7,617 nt of DNA from an uncultured Candidatus Planktophila sp. (GCA_937927965.1 CALEZA010000105.1:1-7617), one strand, 5' to 3'. Shown: positions 1 through 5,601, counted from the first letter of the stretch. Notes: generated by a model not told the origin, from the sequence alone. Made by a program: numbers and translations.

Positions 1-1
1 G

Positions 2-448
2 GGAAGTACTGATCCACTATCTATTGGAATGGTTCTTCTCGCATCCATTGGATATTCCTACGCGGTGATGTTTGTGCAAGAAGGACTCCCTGGAGTCTCA
101 GGAGTTGCCATTAATGCAGTTGCCATGGCAATCACCGCTCTCTTCTACCTTCCATTCACAATTGCACAATGGCCAGATCATGAGATTTCATCTTCTGCCA
201 TTCAGGCAGTTCTAGGACTTGGGATTCTCTCCACTGGTGCAGCTTTTGCCATCTTCTTTACTCTCACAGCAATTATTGGAGTGGCTCGTGGCTCCCTCGT
301 TACTTATCTCAACACTGCATGCGCCGTTGTGTTGGGCGTAATAATTCTTGATGAGCCACTTACAATTGGAATCATCTTGGGGTTGCCTCTTGTTCTAATT
401 GGCTCCTACTTTGCAAGTAGAAAGAGTGAGACAAAAACAAATGCTTAG
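2..448 (+). CDS. EamA/DMT-family membrane transporter, C-terminal part (5' end outside window)
   Basis: The frame is open from the first bases, so the gene begins upstream; 148 residues are visible. The visible part is very hydrophobic, with about five membrane helices separated by short loops. The pattern is that of the second EamA repeat of drug/metabolite transporters: a helix near GYSYAVMF, a helix pair in the middle (ALFYLPFTI and LGLGILSTGAAFAIFF), then VTYLNTACAVVLGVIILDEPL and a final helix ending in a short charged tail (SRKSETKTNA). The segment with a small residue run followed by 'DEPL' before the last helix is typical of EamA proteins. Such proteins sit in the cytoplasmic membrane and export or import small metabolites; substrate cannot be inferred. 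Its last 8 bases overlap the start of uppP, suggesting co-transcription and translational coupling. Family assignment is fairly sure; function is open. Confidence 0.85.
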   Translation, partial: GSTDPLSIGMVLLASIGYSYAVMFVQEGLPGVSGVAINAVAMAITALFYLPFTIAQWPDHEISSSAIQAVLGLGILSTGAAFAIFFTLTAIIGVARGSLVTYLNTACAVVLGVIILDEPLTIGIILGLPLVLIGSYFASRKSETKTNA

Positions 449-1274
449 CGCAATCTTTCTGGGAATCGTTCAAGGTTTAACCGAATTTCTCCCGATATCA
501 TCTAGTGCACATCTACGCATTGTCGGTGAGTTCCTCTCTACTGCAAAAGATCCTGGAGCGGCATTTACAGCCATTACACAAATCGGTACAGAACTAGCTG
601 TTCTCCTCTACTTCCGCCGAGATATCTCATCAATTATTAAGGCGTGGTTTAAATCCCTAAAGCCAAAGTCTCATCTGACACATCATGAGAGAAGCGATGC
701 ACGGCTTGCTTGGCTCATCGGCGTAGGCACATTGCCAATAGTTATCTTGGGCTATCTTGGCCAGGAATACATCACCACCACATTTAGATCTCTCTGGATT
801 ATCGCCAGCACGCTGATCATCTTCGGCTTCTTACTTGGATTTCTTGACTATATGGGTCGTAATGAGCGCACCTTGGATCAACTCACACCAGGACATGGAA
901 TCCTCTATGGATTAGCGCAAGCACTTGCCTTGATTCCAGGTGTGTCACGATCTGGAGCCACTATCGCAATGGGAAGAATCCTTGGCTATCGGCGTGAATC
1001 GGCGCTGAGATACTCTTTCCTACTTGCAATGCCAGCTGTATTTGGAAGTGGCTTCTATGAAGCCAAGCAGGCCATTGATGATCCTGGAATCGCAGTCTTT
1101 TCAATGACAGAGACTATTGCTGCAACCGTCACTGCATTCCTTGTTGGCTATGCAGTAATTGCATGGTTGATGCGATACATCTCCACAAAGTCATTCACAC
1201 CGTTTGTGATTTATCGCATCGTTCTCGGCTTCGCTCTCCTTATTGCTCTTGCAACAGGAGTTGTTTCGGCTTAA
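441..1274 (+). CDS. uppP: Undecaprenyl-diphosphatase UppP (BacA family)
   Basis: Integral membrane enzyme that dephosphorylates undecaprenyl pyrophosphate to undecaprenyl phosphate, recycling the lipid carrier for peptidoglycan and other wall polymers; overproduction is known to give bacitracin resistance. The 277-residue length is normal. The N-terminal signature is clear: QGLTEFLPISSSAH at residues 11-24, with E15 and H24 matching the catalytic-region Glu and His of the family; position 11 is Gln where E. coli has Glu, a common variant of the (E/Q)xxxE motif. The second signature PGVSRSGAT lies at 166-174, with the essential Arg at 170. Several hydrophobic helices follow to the C-terminus. 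I chose the ATG at 441 because it puts the signature at the usual distance from the N-terminus; an in-frame start at 399 would add 14 non-conserved residues inside the upstream gene. The start overlaps the upstream stop by 8 bases and there is no strong Shine-Dalgarno, so coupled translation is likely. The stop codon directly abuts that of era. Confidence 0.96.
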   Translation: MLSAIFLGIVQGLTEFLPISSSAHLRIVGEFLSTAKDPGAAFTAITQIGTELAVLLYFRRDISSIIKAWFKSLKPKSHLTHHERSDARLAWLIGVGTLPIVILGYLGQEYITTTFRSLWIIASTLIIFGFLLGFLDYMGRNERTLDQLTPGHGILYGLAQALALIPGVSRSGATIAMGRILGYRRESALRYSFLLAMPAVFGSGFYEAKQAIDDPGIAVFSMTETIAATVTAFLVGYAVIAWLMRYISTKSFTPFVIYRIVLGFALLIALATGVVSA

Positions 1275-2195
1275 TTACTTGCGCTCTGTGAAACCTAGGC
1301 GCTCAAGAAGTTTTGGATCTCTCTGCCATTCCTTTGAGACTTTCACATGCAAACCAAGAAAGATTCGAGCTCCAAGTTCACGCTCAATATCTTTGCGTGC
1401 TCGCATACCGATATCTTTTAAGCGCTGACCTTGATGTCCCAAGATAATTCCCGTTTGAGAATCTCTCTCCACATGAATAGTTGCATGGATATCAAAGAAT
1501 GGACGAGTTCCATTGGGTTCACGCTCTGACATCTCATCGATAGTCACCATGATTGAGTGAGGAAGTTCCTGGAGAGCATCACGCATTGCAGCTTCACGAA
1601 TAAGTTCACAAATGAGTTGCTCTGTGCCCTGATCACTTTTTTGATCCACTGGATAGAAGGCGGGTCCAATCGGAAGATTGGCTCCAATAATGGAATCTAA
1701 CAACTCAATCTGATCATGAATAACGGCTGAAACTGGAATAATCTCATCCCAAGTAAAACCATCTGCAAGATCGCTAATTGTCATCAATCTATCTGCAAGA
1801 GATTTCTTATTGACTGTATCCGTCTTTGTGACGAGAGCAAACTTCTTTGCTCGCGGATGCTTTGCAATCTCTGCAGCGATAAATTGATCACCAGCGCCAG
1901 TTGCTTCATTGGCAGGCAGACACATCATGATGATGTCCACCGAATCCATGCTCTCGTTCACCACAGCGTTGAGACGATGGCCAAGGAGCGTGCGGGGCTT
2001 GTGGACGCCAGGTGTATCAACTAGAACAGCTTGAAAGTTCTCATTATTGATAATGCCGCGAATAGCATGGCGAGTGGTGTTGGGATGGTGTGATGTGATT
2101 GCAATCTTGCTTCCCACAAGTGCATTGATCAAGGTTGATTTTCCTGTGTTGGGGCGGCCAACAATGGCAACAAAGCCCGAACGGAAATCACTCAT
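1275..2195 (-). CDS. era: GTPase Era (30S ribosome assembly)
   Basis: Era is a GTPase that binds near the 3' end of 16S rRNA and helps late assembly of the small ribosomal subunit. The 306-residue length is standard. The GTPase domain shows G1 GRPNTGKST (13-21), the G2 threonine region NTTRHA (39-44), G3 DTPG (60-63), G4 TKTD (123-126) and G5 SA (156-157). G4 departs from the textbook NKxD in having Thr for Asn; I recall TKxD in Era of other actinobacteria, so this is probably a lineage trait. The linker YPVDQ (181-185) is the Era-typical YPxDQ. The C-terminal KH RNA-binding domain carries the GHQG loop (253-256), followed by the helix RLKDIGMRARKDIERELG. It follows dprA by 30 bases on the same strand. 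An AGAGG lies only one base before the ATG, too close for a good ribosome site, but an earlier ATG in the gap hits a stop at once. The stop directly abuts the uppP stop. Confidence 0.97.
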   Translation of the reverse strand: MSDFRSGFVAIVGRPNTGKSTLINALVGSKIAITSHHPNTTRHAIRGIINNENFQAVLVDTPGVHKPRTLLGHRLNAVVNESMDSVDIIMMCLPANEATGAGDQFIAAEIAKHPRAKKFALVTKTDTVNKKSLADRLMTISDLADGFTWDEIIPVSAVIHDQIELLDSIIGANLPIGPAFYPVDQKSDQGTEQLICELIREAAMRDALQELPHSIMVTIDEMSEREPNGTRPFFDIHATIHVERDSQTGIILGHQGQRLKDIGMRARKDIERELGARIFLGLHVKVSKEWQRDPKLLERLGFTERK

Positions 2196-2225
2196 ACCTC
2201 TATTCTCTCATTACTTACCCTTGCC

Positions 2226-3044
2226 TCACACCAGAGAGCTCATCAATTCATGAGCATCTGCCACAGATGTCACCAATTCAGCCCTGCGTTCTCCAATTAA
2301 TCGATGACATCCATCTGATGTAGGAGAAGTAATTAATCCTGGAATGGCCATTACAGGGCGCATCAACTCCGCTGCCTCTCGAGCGGTGCGAAGAGATCCA
2401 CTCCTGAAGGCTGCCTCCACCACCAAGGTTCCTTTCGAGAGAGCGGCGATTAAACGATTCCGAACCAGAAAACGGTGTGGACGGGCGGTAACTCCTGGAA
2501 GATATTCACTGATCAAAACACCTGATTCAACAATCTCATCAAAGAGCCTCTGATTTCCCGCAGGATATGGAGAGTCCAATCCTGCAGCTGTCACAGCGAT
2601 AGTCACCCCCTCTGCAATGAGTGCTCCCTTATGGGCTGCTGAGTCAATTCCATATGCACCACCACTAACAATGGCCCATTTCCTATCGACAAATCCAGTA
2701 GCAAATTCAGATGCCATCTTCACACCATAAGCGGTCGGGTTACGCGTTCCAACAATTGCTAGGGATCTCTGTGAAAGAAGTGATCTATGGCCCCTCACGA
2801 AGAGAAGAACGGGAGGGGCGGATAAATCATTGAGTTGGGATGGCCAATCTGAATCTTCTGGAGTGAGAGTTGAAATCTCATTTGCAGTAACTCTCTCCTG
2901 GATGATGTGGAGATTGGCTATAACTTCTTCTGGGATCCCATTGAAAATCTCTTCGACTCCCCTTTCCTGAAGAGCTTGCGCGAGCTTCACACTTCCTGCT
3001 TCGAAATGTGCCGCTATCGCCATTCGCATCTGTCTTAGATCCAT
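2226..3044 (-). CDS. dprA: DNA processing protein DprA (Smf/DprA Rossmann-like), short form
   Basis: DprA binds single-stranded DNA and loads RecA onto it during natural transformation; it is also widely conserved in bacteria not known to be competent. From the ATG at 3044 the protein is 272 residues. The Rossmann-like core shows SLAIVGTRNPTAYG (94-107), SGGAYGIDSAAH (127-138), YPAGN (160-164), RNRLIAALS (195-203) and GSLRTAREA (216-224), all diagnostic. A helical N-terminal part (residues 1-60) precedes the core. The protein ends soon after the core (VTSVADAHELMSS), so the C-terminal winged-helix (DML1-like) domain found in many longer DprA proteins is absent. In-frame GTG codons at 3050 and 3047 are possible starts, but the AAAGGA box lies 7 bases before the ATG at 3044 and too close to the GTGs. 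Upstream, comM/yifB, the usual actinobacterial neighbour, is missing. era follows after 30 bases, so the two are likely co-transcribed. Confidence 0.95.
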   Translation of the reverse strand: MDLRQMRMAIAAHFEAGSVKLAQALQERGVEEIFNGIPEEVIANLHIIQERVTANEISTLTPEDSDWPSQLNDLSAPPVLLFVRGHRSLLSQRSLAIVGTRNPTAYGVKMASEFATGFVDRKWAIVSGGAYGIDSAAHKGALIAEGVTIAVTAAGLDSPYPAGNQRLFDEIVESGVLISEYLPGVTARPHRFLVRNRLIAALSKGTLVVEAAFRSGSLRTAREAAELMRPVMAIPGLITSPTSDGCHRLIGERRAELVTSVADAHELMSSLV

Positions 3045-3051
3045 CACCACA

Positions 3052-3057
3052 TCCTTT
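3052..3057 (-). promoter_or_regulatory. Ribosome binding site of dprA
   Basis: AAAGGA on the minus strand with 7 bases between it and the ATG at 3044. It decides between the ATG and the two in-frame GTG codons at 3050 and 3047, which would lie only 1 and 4 bases away. Confidence 0.7.
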
Positions 3058-3116
3058 TAAAGAGGTGACGCTAGCCAAATGAGCAAGTGTGAACTCCGAC
3101 TCATCCACAGAGAGAT

Positions 3117-3404
3117 TTACTTATTTCGAAAAGACAGGAATCCCCCTCCTGTGTAGAAGGAGATCATGGATGCTCCTTGTCGAGCGTTATTTACCAATGT
3201 GAAGGCATCAACGACGCTATCGACTACCTTCTCCATCTTTGGTTGGCTAAGAAAATCATTGAGCCCTCCGCTGGGTTGAGAAATTCCTGGACCATCATGG
3301 ACAGGAAGACCAAAGACAGCAGATGCGCCCTGTGAACCGAGAATTCCAAAGGATAGTGCCAAGATGAGTGAATGGGTGATTCGACGAATAGGTGAGAGTG
3401 ACAT
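3117..3404 (-). CDS. Small secreted protein of unknown function (signal peptide, 95 aa)
   Basis: I do not recognise this protein. The first 29 residues read as a Sec signal peptide: a positively charged start (SPIRRITH), a hydrophobic core (SLILALSFGILGS) and an ASA motif at 27-29, giving predicted signal peptidase I cleavage before V30. The mature part would be only 66 residues: a Gly/Pro-rich start (LPVHDGPGISQPSGG), a likely amphipathic helix (KMEKVVDSVVDAFTLVNNARQ) and a Gly-rich end (YTGGGFLSFRNK). There is no cysteine, so no lipobox and no disulfides, and no further membrane helix. The ATG at 3404 has a GGAG box 5 bases upstream; a longer frame from a TTG at 3467 lacks such a box and would bury the signal peptide. 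It lies between rnhB and dprA, where conserved actinobacterial genes normally sit, with 66 bases before dprA. A well-formed signal peptide plus ribosome site argue for a real gene; function is unknown. Confidence 0.65.
   Translation of the reverse strand: MSLSPIRRITHSLILALSFGILGSQGASAVFGLPVHDGPGISQPSGGLNDFLSQPKMEKVVDSVVDAFTLVNNARQGASMISFYTGGGFLSFRNK
3134..3152 (-). terminator. Weak terminator-like hairpin inside the end of the small secreted gene
   Basis: On the minus strand, ACAGGA (3152-3147), a 7-base loop GGGGGAT and TCCTGT (3139-3134) form a perfect 6-bp stem, followed by CTTTTCG. It lies within the last codons of the secreted-protein gene. A short stem and a broken T-run make it a weak attenuator at best; it could equally be a coincidence of the coding sequence. 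Confidence 0.2.
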
Positions 3405-3409
3405 GTGAG

Positions 3410-3413
3410 CTCC
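3410..3413 (-). promoter_or_regulatory. Ribosome binding site of the small secreted protein
   Basis: GGAG on the minus strand, 5 bases before the ATG at 3404. It supports starting the protein at the signal peptide rather than at the upstream TTG at 3467. Confidence 0.6.
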
Positions 3414-3495
3414 AATCGATTGATTTCCCGAAAGATAGGTAGATGGACTCACATCAACCTCAAGCAAACCTCACAATATGGGAAATCATGAATCC

Positions 3496-3588
3496 TTAAA
3501 TGATTCCGTCAAAGAACCAAAGGATCCATCGACCGAGAGATTTAAAGAAATCCTTCACTCTAGACATAGTTCTCATCATTTCAGCCAT
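3496..3588 (-). CDS. Possible 30-residue amphipathic/hydrophobic micro-protein
   Basis: The frame starts ATG at 3588, overlapping the stop of the micro-ORF upstream (shared ATGGCTGA), and has GGAG 3 bases before it; further in-frame ATGs follow at 3579 and 3576. The peptide begins MAEMMRTMSRVKDFF and ends with an aromatic, hydrophobic stretch (RWILWFFDGII). It carries about five basic and three acidic residues, placed so that residues 9-26 could form an amphipathic helix. Peptides of this kind include small membrane proteins, toxin-like peptides and leaderless bacteriocins, but nothing in the sequence selects among these. The 30-codon length is short enough to arise by chance; the ribosome-site match and coupled start are the only support. 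Confidence 0.33.
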   Translation of the reverse strand: MAEMMRTMSRVKDFFKSLGRWILWFFDGII

Positions 3589-3658
3589 TTGCTCCGAAGG
3601 AAAGCAAGCCGCTCAGGGCTGCTGCAATATAGGGAGCATAACTCTTTGCAACCGCCAT
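3581..3658 (-). CDS. Possible 25-residue hydrophobic micro-protein
   Basis: A short frame from ATG at 3658 encodes a Met-Ala-rich peptide with a single hydrophobic segment (YAPYIAAALSGLLSFGANG). An in-frame GTG two codons upstream at 3664 has a weak GAG 6 bases before it and is an alternative start. Its TGA overlaps the ATG of the next micro-ORF, the arrangement used for translational coupling. It follows rnhB by 61 bases on the same strand, so it would be on the rplS-lepB-rnhB transcript unless that ends earlier. No homologue comes to mind. Hydrophobic composition and the coupled overlap favour a real peptide; its shortness keeps confidence low. Confidence 0.28.
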   Translation of the reverse strand: MAVAKSYAPYIAAALSGLLSFGANG

Positions 3659-3682
3659 CTTCACGAGTAACTCACACCTAAG

Positions 3683-3710
3683 AACTTTCGTATGTAGAAA
3701 TAACTTTCGT
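3683..3710. repeat. Direct repeat of a 9-mer, period 19, downstream of rnhB
   Basis: AACTTTCGT occurs at 3683-3691 and again at 3702-3710 on the plus strand, separated by 10 bases. The 19-base period places both copies on roughly the same face of the helix. It lies between the rnhB stop and the micro-ORFs, so it could be an operator, but no promoter elements stand out beside it. Confidence 0.4.
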
Positions 3711-3719
3711 GGTGATTGA

Positions 3720-4340
3720 CTACATAAGTGCTGCGATATTGGAGAAGGATTTACGATGAATAGGTGTTACGCCCTTCTCCAGAAGAGCTGCTGTGTGGGA
3801 GGCGGTGATATAGCCCTTATGGCCAGCAAATCCATAGCCTGGGTATTGAATCTCCATCTCACGCATAATTCGATCTCTTGTGACCTTGGCAATAATTGAA
3901 GCTGCGCTGATAGCTGTAACAACCTGATCGCCTTTCCAAACAGCAATATTCGGAAGAGCTAATCCTTCGATCGCATAACCATCGGTCAACACATAGCTAG
4001 GTGTAATGGATAAGGCATTGACTGCTCGGCGCATTCCATCCAGATTTGCAGCATGAACTCCACGCTCATCAATTTCTTCAGGGCTAATCTCAATCACACT
4101 TACCGCTGCCGCATTCTGATTAACAACATCAAAGAGAACTTCGCGCTTCTTCTCTGAAACCTCTTTTGAGTCTCGAATCTCACTCCAGATTTCTGCAAAG
4201 GGATCTTCAAGAATGACGGCTGCAACTACTAAAGGTCCAGCACAAGGACCACGACCTGCCTCATCTACTCCCGCAACTGGTGAGATTCCAGCATCTCGGA
4301 GCATCTCTTCGATGCGCTTAGGTGAAGGGTTGTTAGCCAT
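3720..4340 (-). CDS. rnhB: Ribonuclease HII
   Basis: RNase HII cleaves the RNA strand of RNA/DNA hybrids and starts removal of single ribonucleotides misincorporated in DNA. The protein is 206 residues from the ATG at 4340. The signature GVDEAGRGPCAGPLVVAA (24-41) supplies catalytic D26 and E27. LTDG (118-121) supplies D120 and KGD (136-138) supplies D138; the 18-residue spacing between the last two matches E. coli D108 and D126. AASIIAKVTRDRIM and the AGHKGYITASH segment complete the family pattern. An in-frame start at 4400 lies inside lepB and adds non-conserved residues, so I reject it. The ATG at 4340 overlaps the lepB stop by 8 bases, implying coupled translation. It is the third gene of the rplS-lepB-rnhB cluster, a conserved actinobacterial order. 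Confidence 0.96.
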   Translation of the reverse strand: MANNPSPKRIEEMLRDAGISPVAGVDEAGRGPCAGPLVVAAVILEDPFAEIWSEIRDSKEVSEKKREVLFDVVNQNAAAVSVIEISPEEIDERGVHAANLDGMRRAVNALSITPSYVLTDGYAIEGLALPNIAVWKGDQVVTAISAASIIAKVTRDRIMREMEIQYPGYGFAGHKGYITASHTAALLEKGVTPIHRKSFSNIAALM

Positions 4341-5004
4341 TAGAAATGGGATTTTGCGATGAGACCAGACCAAAGTGCTCAAGCGGCCAGATAATTCCAA
4401 AGACCTGACCTGTCACCTTTGATAGTGGAACAAATCCATTATTGATGTCATCTTGGTGATAGCGAGAGTCGGCAGAAGCTCCTCGGTGATCTCCCATGAC
4501 CCAAATCTTGCCTTGAGGAACAGTGATGTTAAAAGTCATCTCACTCGGCTTATTGCCTGCAAAGATATATGGCTCAGAAGTTACTTGGCCATTAACTGTG
4601 AGAGCGCCGCTCTTATCGCAACAGATCACATTGTCACCTGCCACACCAATAACGCGCTTCACCAAGTACTGCTTTGCTGGATTGGGAAGCACTCCTACAG
4701 TCACAAGAACTTCTTTAGCTTTTAAAAGGATGCGATTGCCTGTCTCAGGCATCGGCTCTGGAAGCCAATTAGCAGGATCGCGGAAGACCACAACATCTCC
4801 ACGATCGATTGATTGAGAGATAAATGGAAGCTTGTTAACTGCTACGCGATCCTTGATCTGGAGTGTGTTCTGCATGGAACCAGATGGAATATAGAAAAAT
4901 TGAACAAGGAAAAGTTTAATGACAAGTGAAACAGCGAGCGCAACTACGACAAGTACAGGGAACTCGCGAAAGAACGATCCCTTACGAGGCAGATACTTAG
5001 AAAT
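4333..5004 (-). CDS. lepB: Signal peptidase I, apparent non-canonical start
   Basis: Membrane-bound serine protease that removes signal peptides from exported proteins. Starting at the proposed ATT (5004) it is 223 residues. A basic N-terminus (KYLPRKGSFFRE) is followed by one membrane helix (about residues 16-37). Then come YIPSGSM with catalytic S43, YLVKRVIGVAGD with general-base K116, and GDHRGASADSR (171-181), the usual GDNR-type box. The first ATG in frame (4875) is the Met of PSGSM itself; starting there would delete the membrane anchor and the catalytic serine. No ATG, GTG or TTG exists in this frame between that point and the in-frame TGA at 5013-5011. ATT at 5004 sits 2 bases after the rplS stop with GAG 5 bases upstream, suiting reinitiation; CTG at 4992 is another option. 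Identity is certain, the start is not. rnhB overlaps the 3' end. Confidence 0.9.
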   Translation of the reverse strand: MSKYLPRKGSFFREFPVLVVVALAVSLVIKLFLVQFFYIPSGSMQNTLQIKDRVAVNKLPFISQSIDRGDVVVFRDPANWLPEPMPETGNRILLKAKEVLVTVGVLPNPAKQYLVKRVIGVAGDNVICCDKSGALTVNGQVTSEPYIFAGNKPSEMTFNITVPQGKIWVMGDHRGASADSRYHQDDINNGFVPLSKVTGQVFGIIWPLEHFGLVSSQNPISNG

Positions 5005-5006
5005 TT

Positions 5007-5525
5007 TTACTCAGCTGAAGAGTCAGCTGCAGGAGTTGCATCAGCAACTGGTGCCTCAACTACTGCCTCTGCAACTGGAGTTTCAACTACAGCTTCTGGA
5101 GCATCGACAACTGCTGGAGCCTCTTCAACAACTGCAACTGGTTCTGGAGTTGAAAGGATTCCATCGCCATAACCAACAACGCCATCACGCTTTTCGCGAA
5201 TCTTTGCAGCCTTACCGCGAAGGTCGCGGAGGTAGTAAAGCTTTGCACGACGAACATCACCCTTCTGGATGAGTTCAATCTTTTCAATAACTGGTGTGTG
5301 TACTGGGAATGTACGCTCAACGCCGACACCGTATGAAACCTTGCGGATTGTGAAAGTCTCACGGACTCCATCACCCTGGCGACGGATTACAACACCCTGG
5401 AAGACCTGAAGGCGTGACTTGTTACCTTCGATAACACGAACATGGATCTTGAGCTCATCGCCAGCACGGAACTGTGGAATGTCCTTGCGGAGTGATGCTG
5501 CATCTACGACATCGAGAATGTTCAT
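5007..5525 (-). CDS. rplS: 50S ribosomal protein L19 with a long acidic C-terminal tail
   Basis: L19 lies at the interface of the two ribosomal subunits. Residues 1-114 are a standard L19: [24 protein letters not shown] (21-44), [29 protein letters not shown] (55-78), and the basic end [22 protein letters not shown]. Most L19 proteins stop near here at about 115 residues. This one continues for some 58 residues with a Val/Ala/Glu/Pro tail built on VV(E/D)-x-P units: VVEEAP (132-137), VVDAP (139-143), VVETP (146-150) and VVEAP (155-159), then a short Ala/Asp/Ser end. The tail is acidic and probably disordered. The ATG at 5525 has AAAGGA 8 bases upstream. The stop lies two bases before the proposed lepB start. 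Assignment is certain; the role of the tail is unknown. Confidence 0.97.
   Translation of the reverse strand: MNILDVVDAASLRKDIPQFRAGDELKIHVRVIEGNKSRLQVFQGVVIRRQGDGVRETFTIRKVSYGVGVERTFPVHTPVIEKIELIQKGDVRRAKLYYLRDLRGKAAKIREKRDGVVGYGDGILSTPEPVAVVEEAPAVVDAPEAVVETPVAEAVVEAPVADATPAADSSAE
5020..5150. repeat. Low-complexity imperfect repeat coding for the L19 tail
   Basis: On the minus strand this stretch is a degenerate run of GTTGAA/GTAGTT/GCACCA-like codons giving the VV(E/D)-x-P units at L19 residues 132-159. The units differ in spacing and codons, so this is a degenerate protein-level repeat rather than an exact DNA repeat. Length changes by slippage are plausible. Confidence 0.55.
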
Positions 5526-5533
5526 GTTCGGAA

Positions 5534-5539
5534 TCCTTT
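5534..5539 (-). promoter_or_regulatory. Ribosome binding site of rplS
   Basis: AAAGGA on the minus strand, 8 bases before the ATG at 5525. It is a clear site and matches the box seen before dprA. Confidence 0.7.
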
Positions 5540-5550
5540 ATTTCTAGCGG

Positions 5551-5567
5551 GCACGGAAGTGCCGTGC
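5551..5567 (-). promoter_or_regulatory. Hairpin in the rplS leader
   Basis: GCACGG (5567-5562), loop CACTT, CCGTGC (5556-5551) form a perfect 6-bp GC-rich stem 25 bases before the rplS ATG. An alternative fold, GGCAC/GTGCC with a TTCC loop, uses the same bases. Leaders of L19 genes are regulatory RNAs in some other phyla; whether this one acts that way is inference. Confidence 0.4.
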
Positions 5568-5582
5568 AGACTGCGTATCTTG

Positions 5583-5601
5583 CCACAGGTGAGCCCTGTG
5601 G
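5583..5601 (-). terminator. Hairpin downstream of the phosphatase gene, possible U-less terminator
   Basis: CCACAGG and CCTGTGG (5583-5589 and 5595-5601) form a perfect 7-bp stem around a 5-base loop, 12 bases after the stop of the phosphatase gene. On the minus strand it is followed by CAAGATACGC, with no T-run, so it is not a canonical intrinsic terminator. It may block or delimit readthrough into rplS or belong to the rplS leader. Confidence 0.4.

Larger units (their letters stand above)
3405..3719. other. 315-base stretch without a firm gene, between rnhB and the small secreted gene
   Basis: In Actinobacteria such as M. tuberculosis the rnhB-dprA interval carries DUF2469, yraN and comM/yifB. 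I find no recognisable fragment of those proteins in the minus-strand frames here. What it holds is a direct repeat (3683-3710), two overlapping micro-ORFs on the minus strand (3581-3658 and 3496-3588), and about 90 bases leading into the secreted-protein gene. A plus-strand frame at 3478-3681 is open but has no ribosome site and an unconvincing His/Ser/Arg-rich translation. Confidence 0.5.

Noticed and set aside
2878..3108. Minus-strand 76-codon frame overlapping the start of dprA, considered as a remnant of comM/yifB
   Set aside because: The translation shows no resemblance to the YifB C-terminus or to YraN, and most of it is a shifted reading of dprA.
3413..3422. Perfect 10-base palindrome CAATCGATTG before the small secreted gene
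   Set aside because: Several palindromes of this length are expected by chance in a window of this size, and no promoter element frames it.
3478..3681. Plus-strand 67-codon frame opposite the micro-ORFs
   Set aside because: No ribosome site, His/Ser/Arg-rich translation without domain-like pattern, and it lies antisense to the surrounding minus-strand gene run.
4333..4875. lepB starting at ATG 4875
   Set aside because: This would remove the membrane anchor and the catalytic serine, both encoded in frame just upstream.
4919..5272. Plus-strand 117-codon Gln/Leu-rich frame
   Set aside because: It is antisense to the low-complexity rplS tail and the lepB start; its Gln/Leu richness is just the complement of the Val/Ala/Glu repeat codons.
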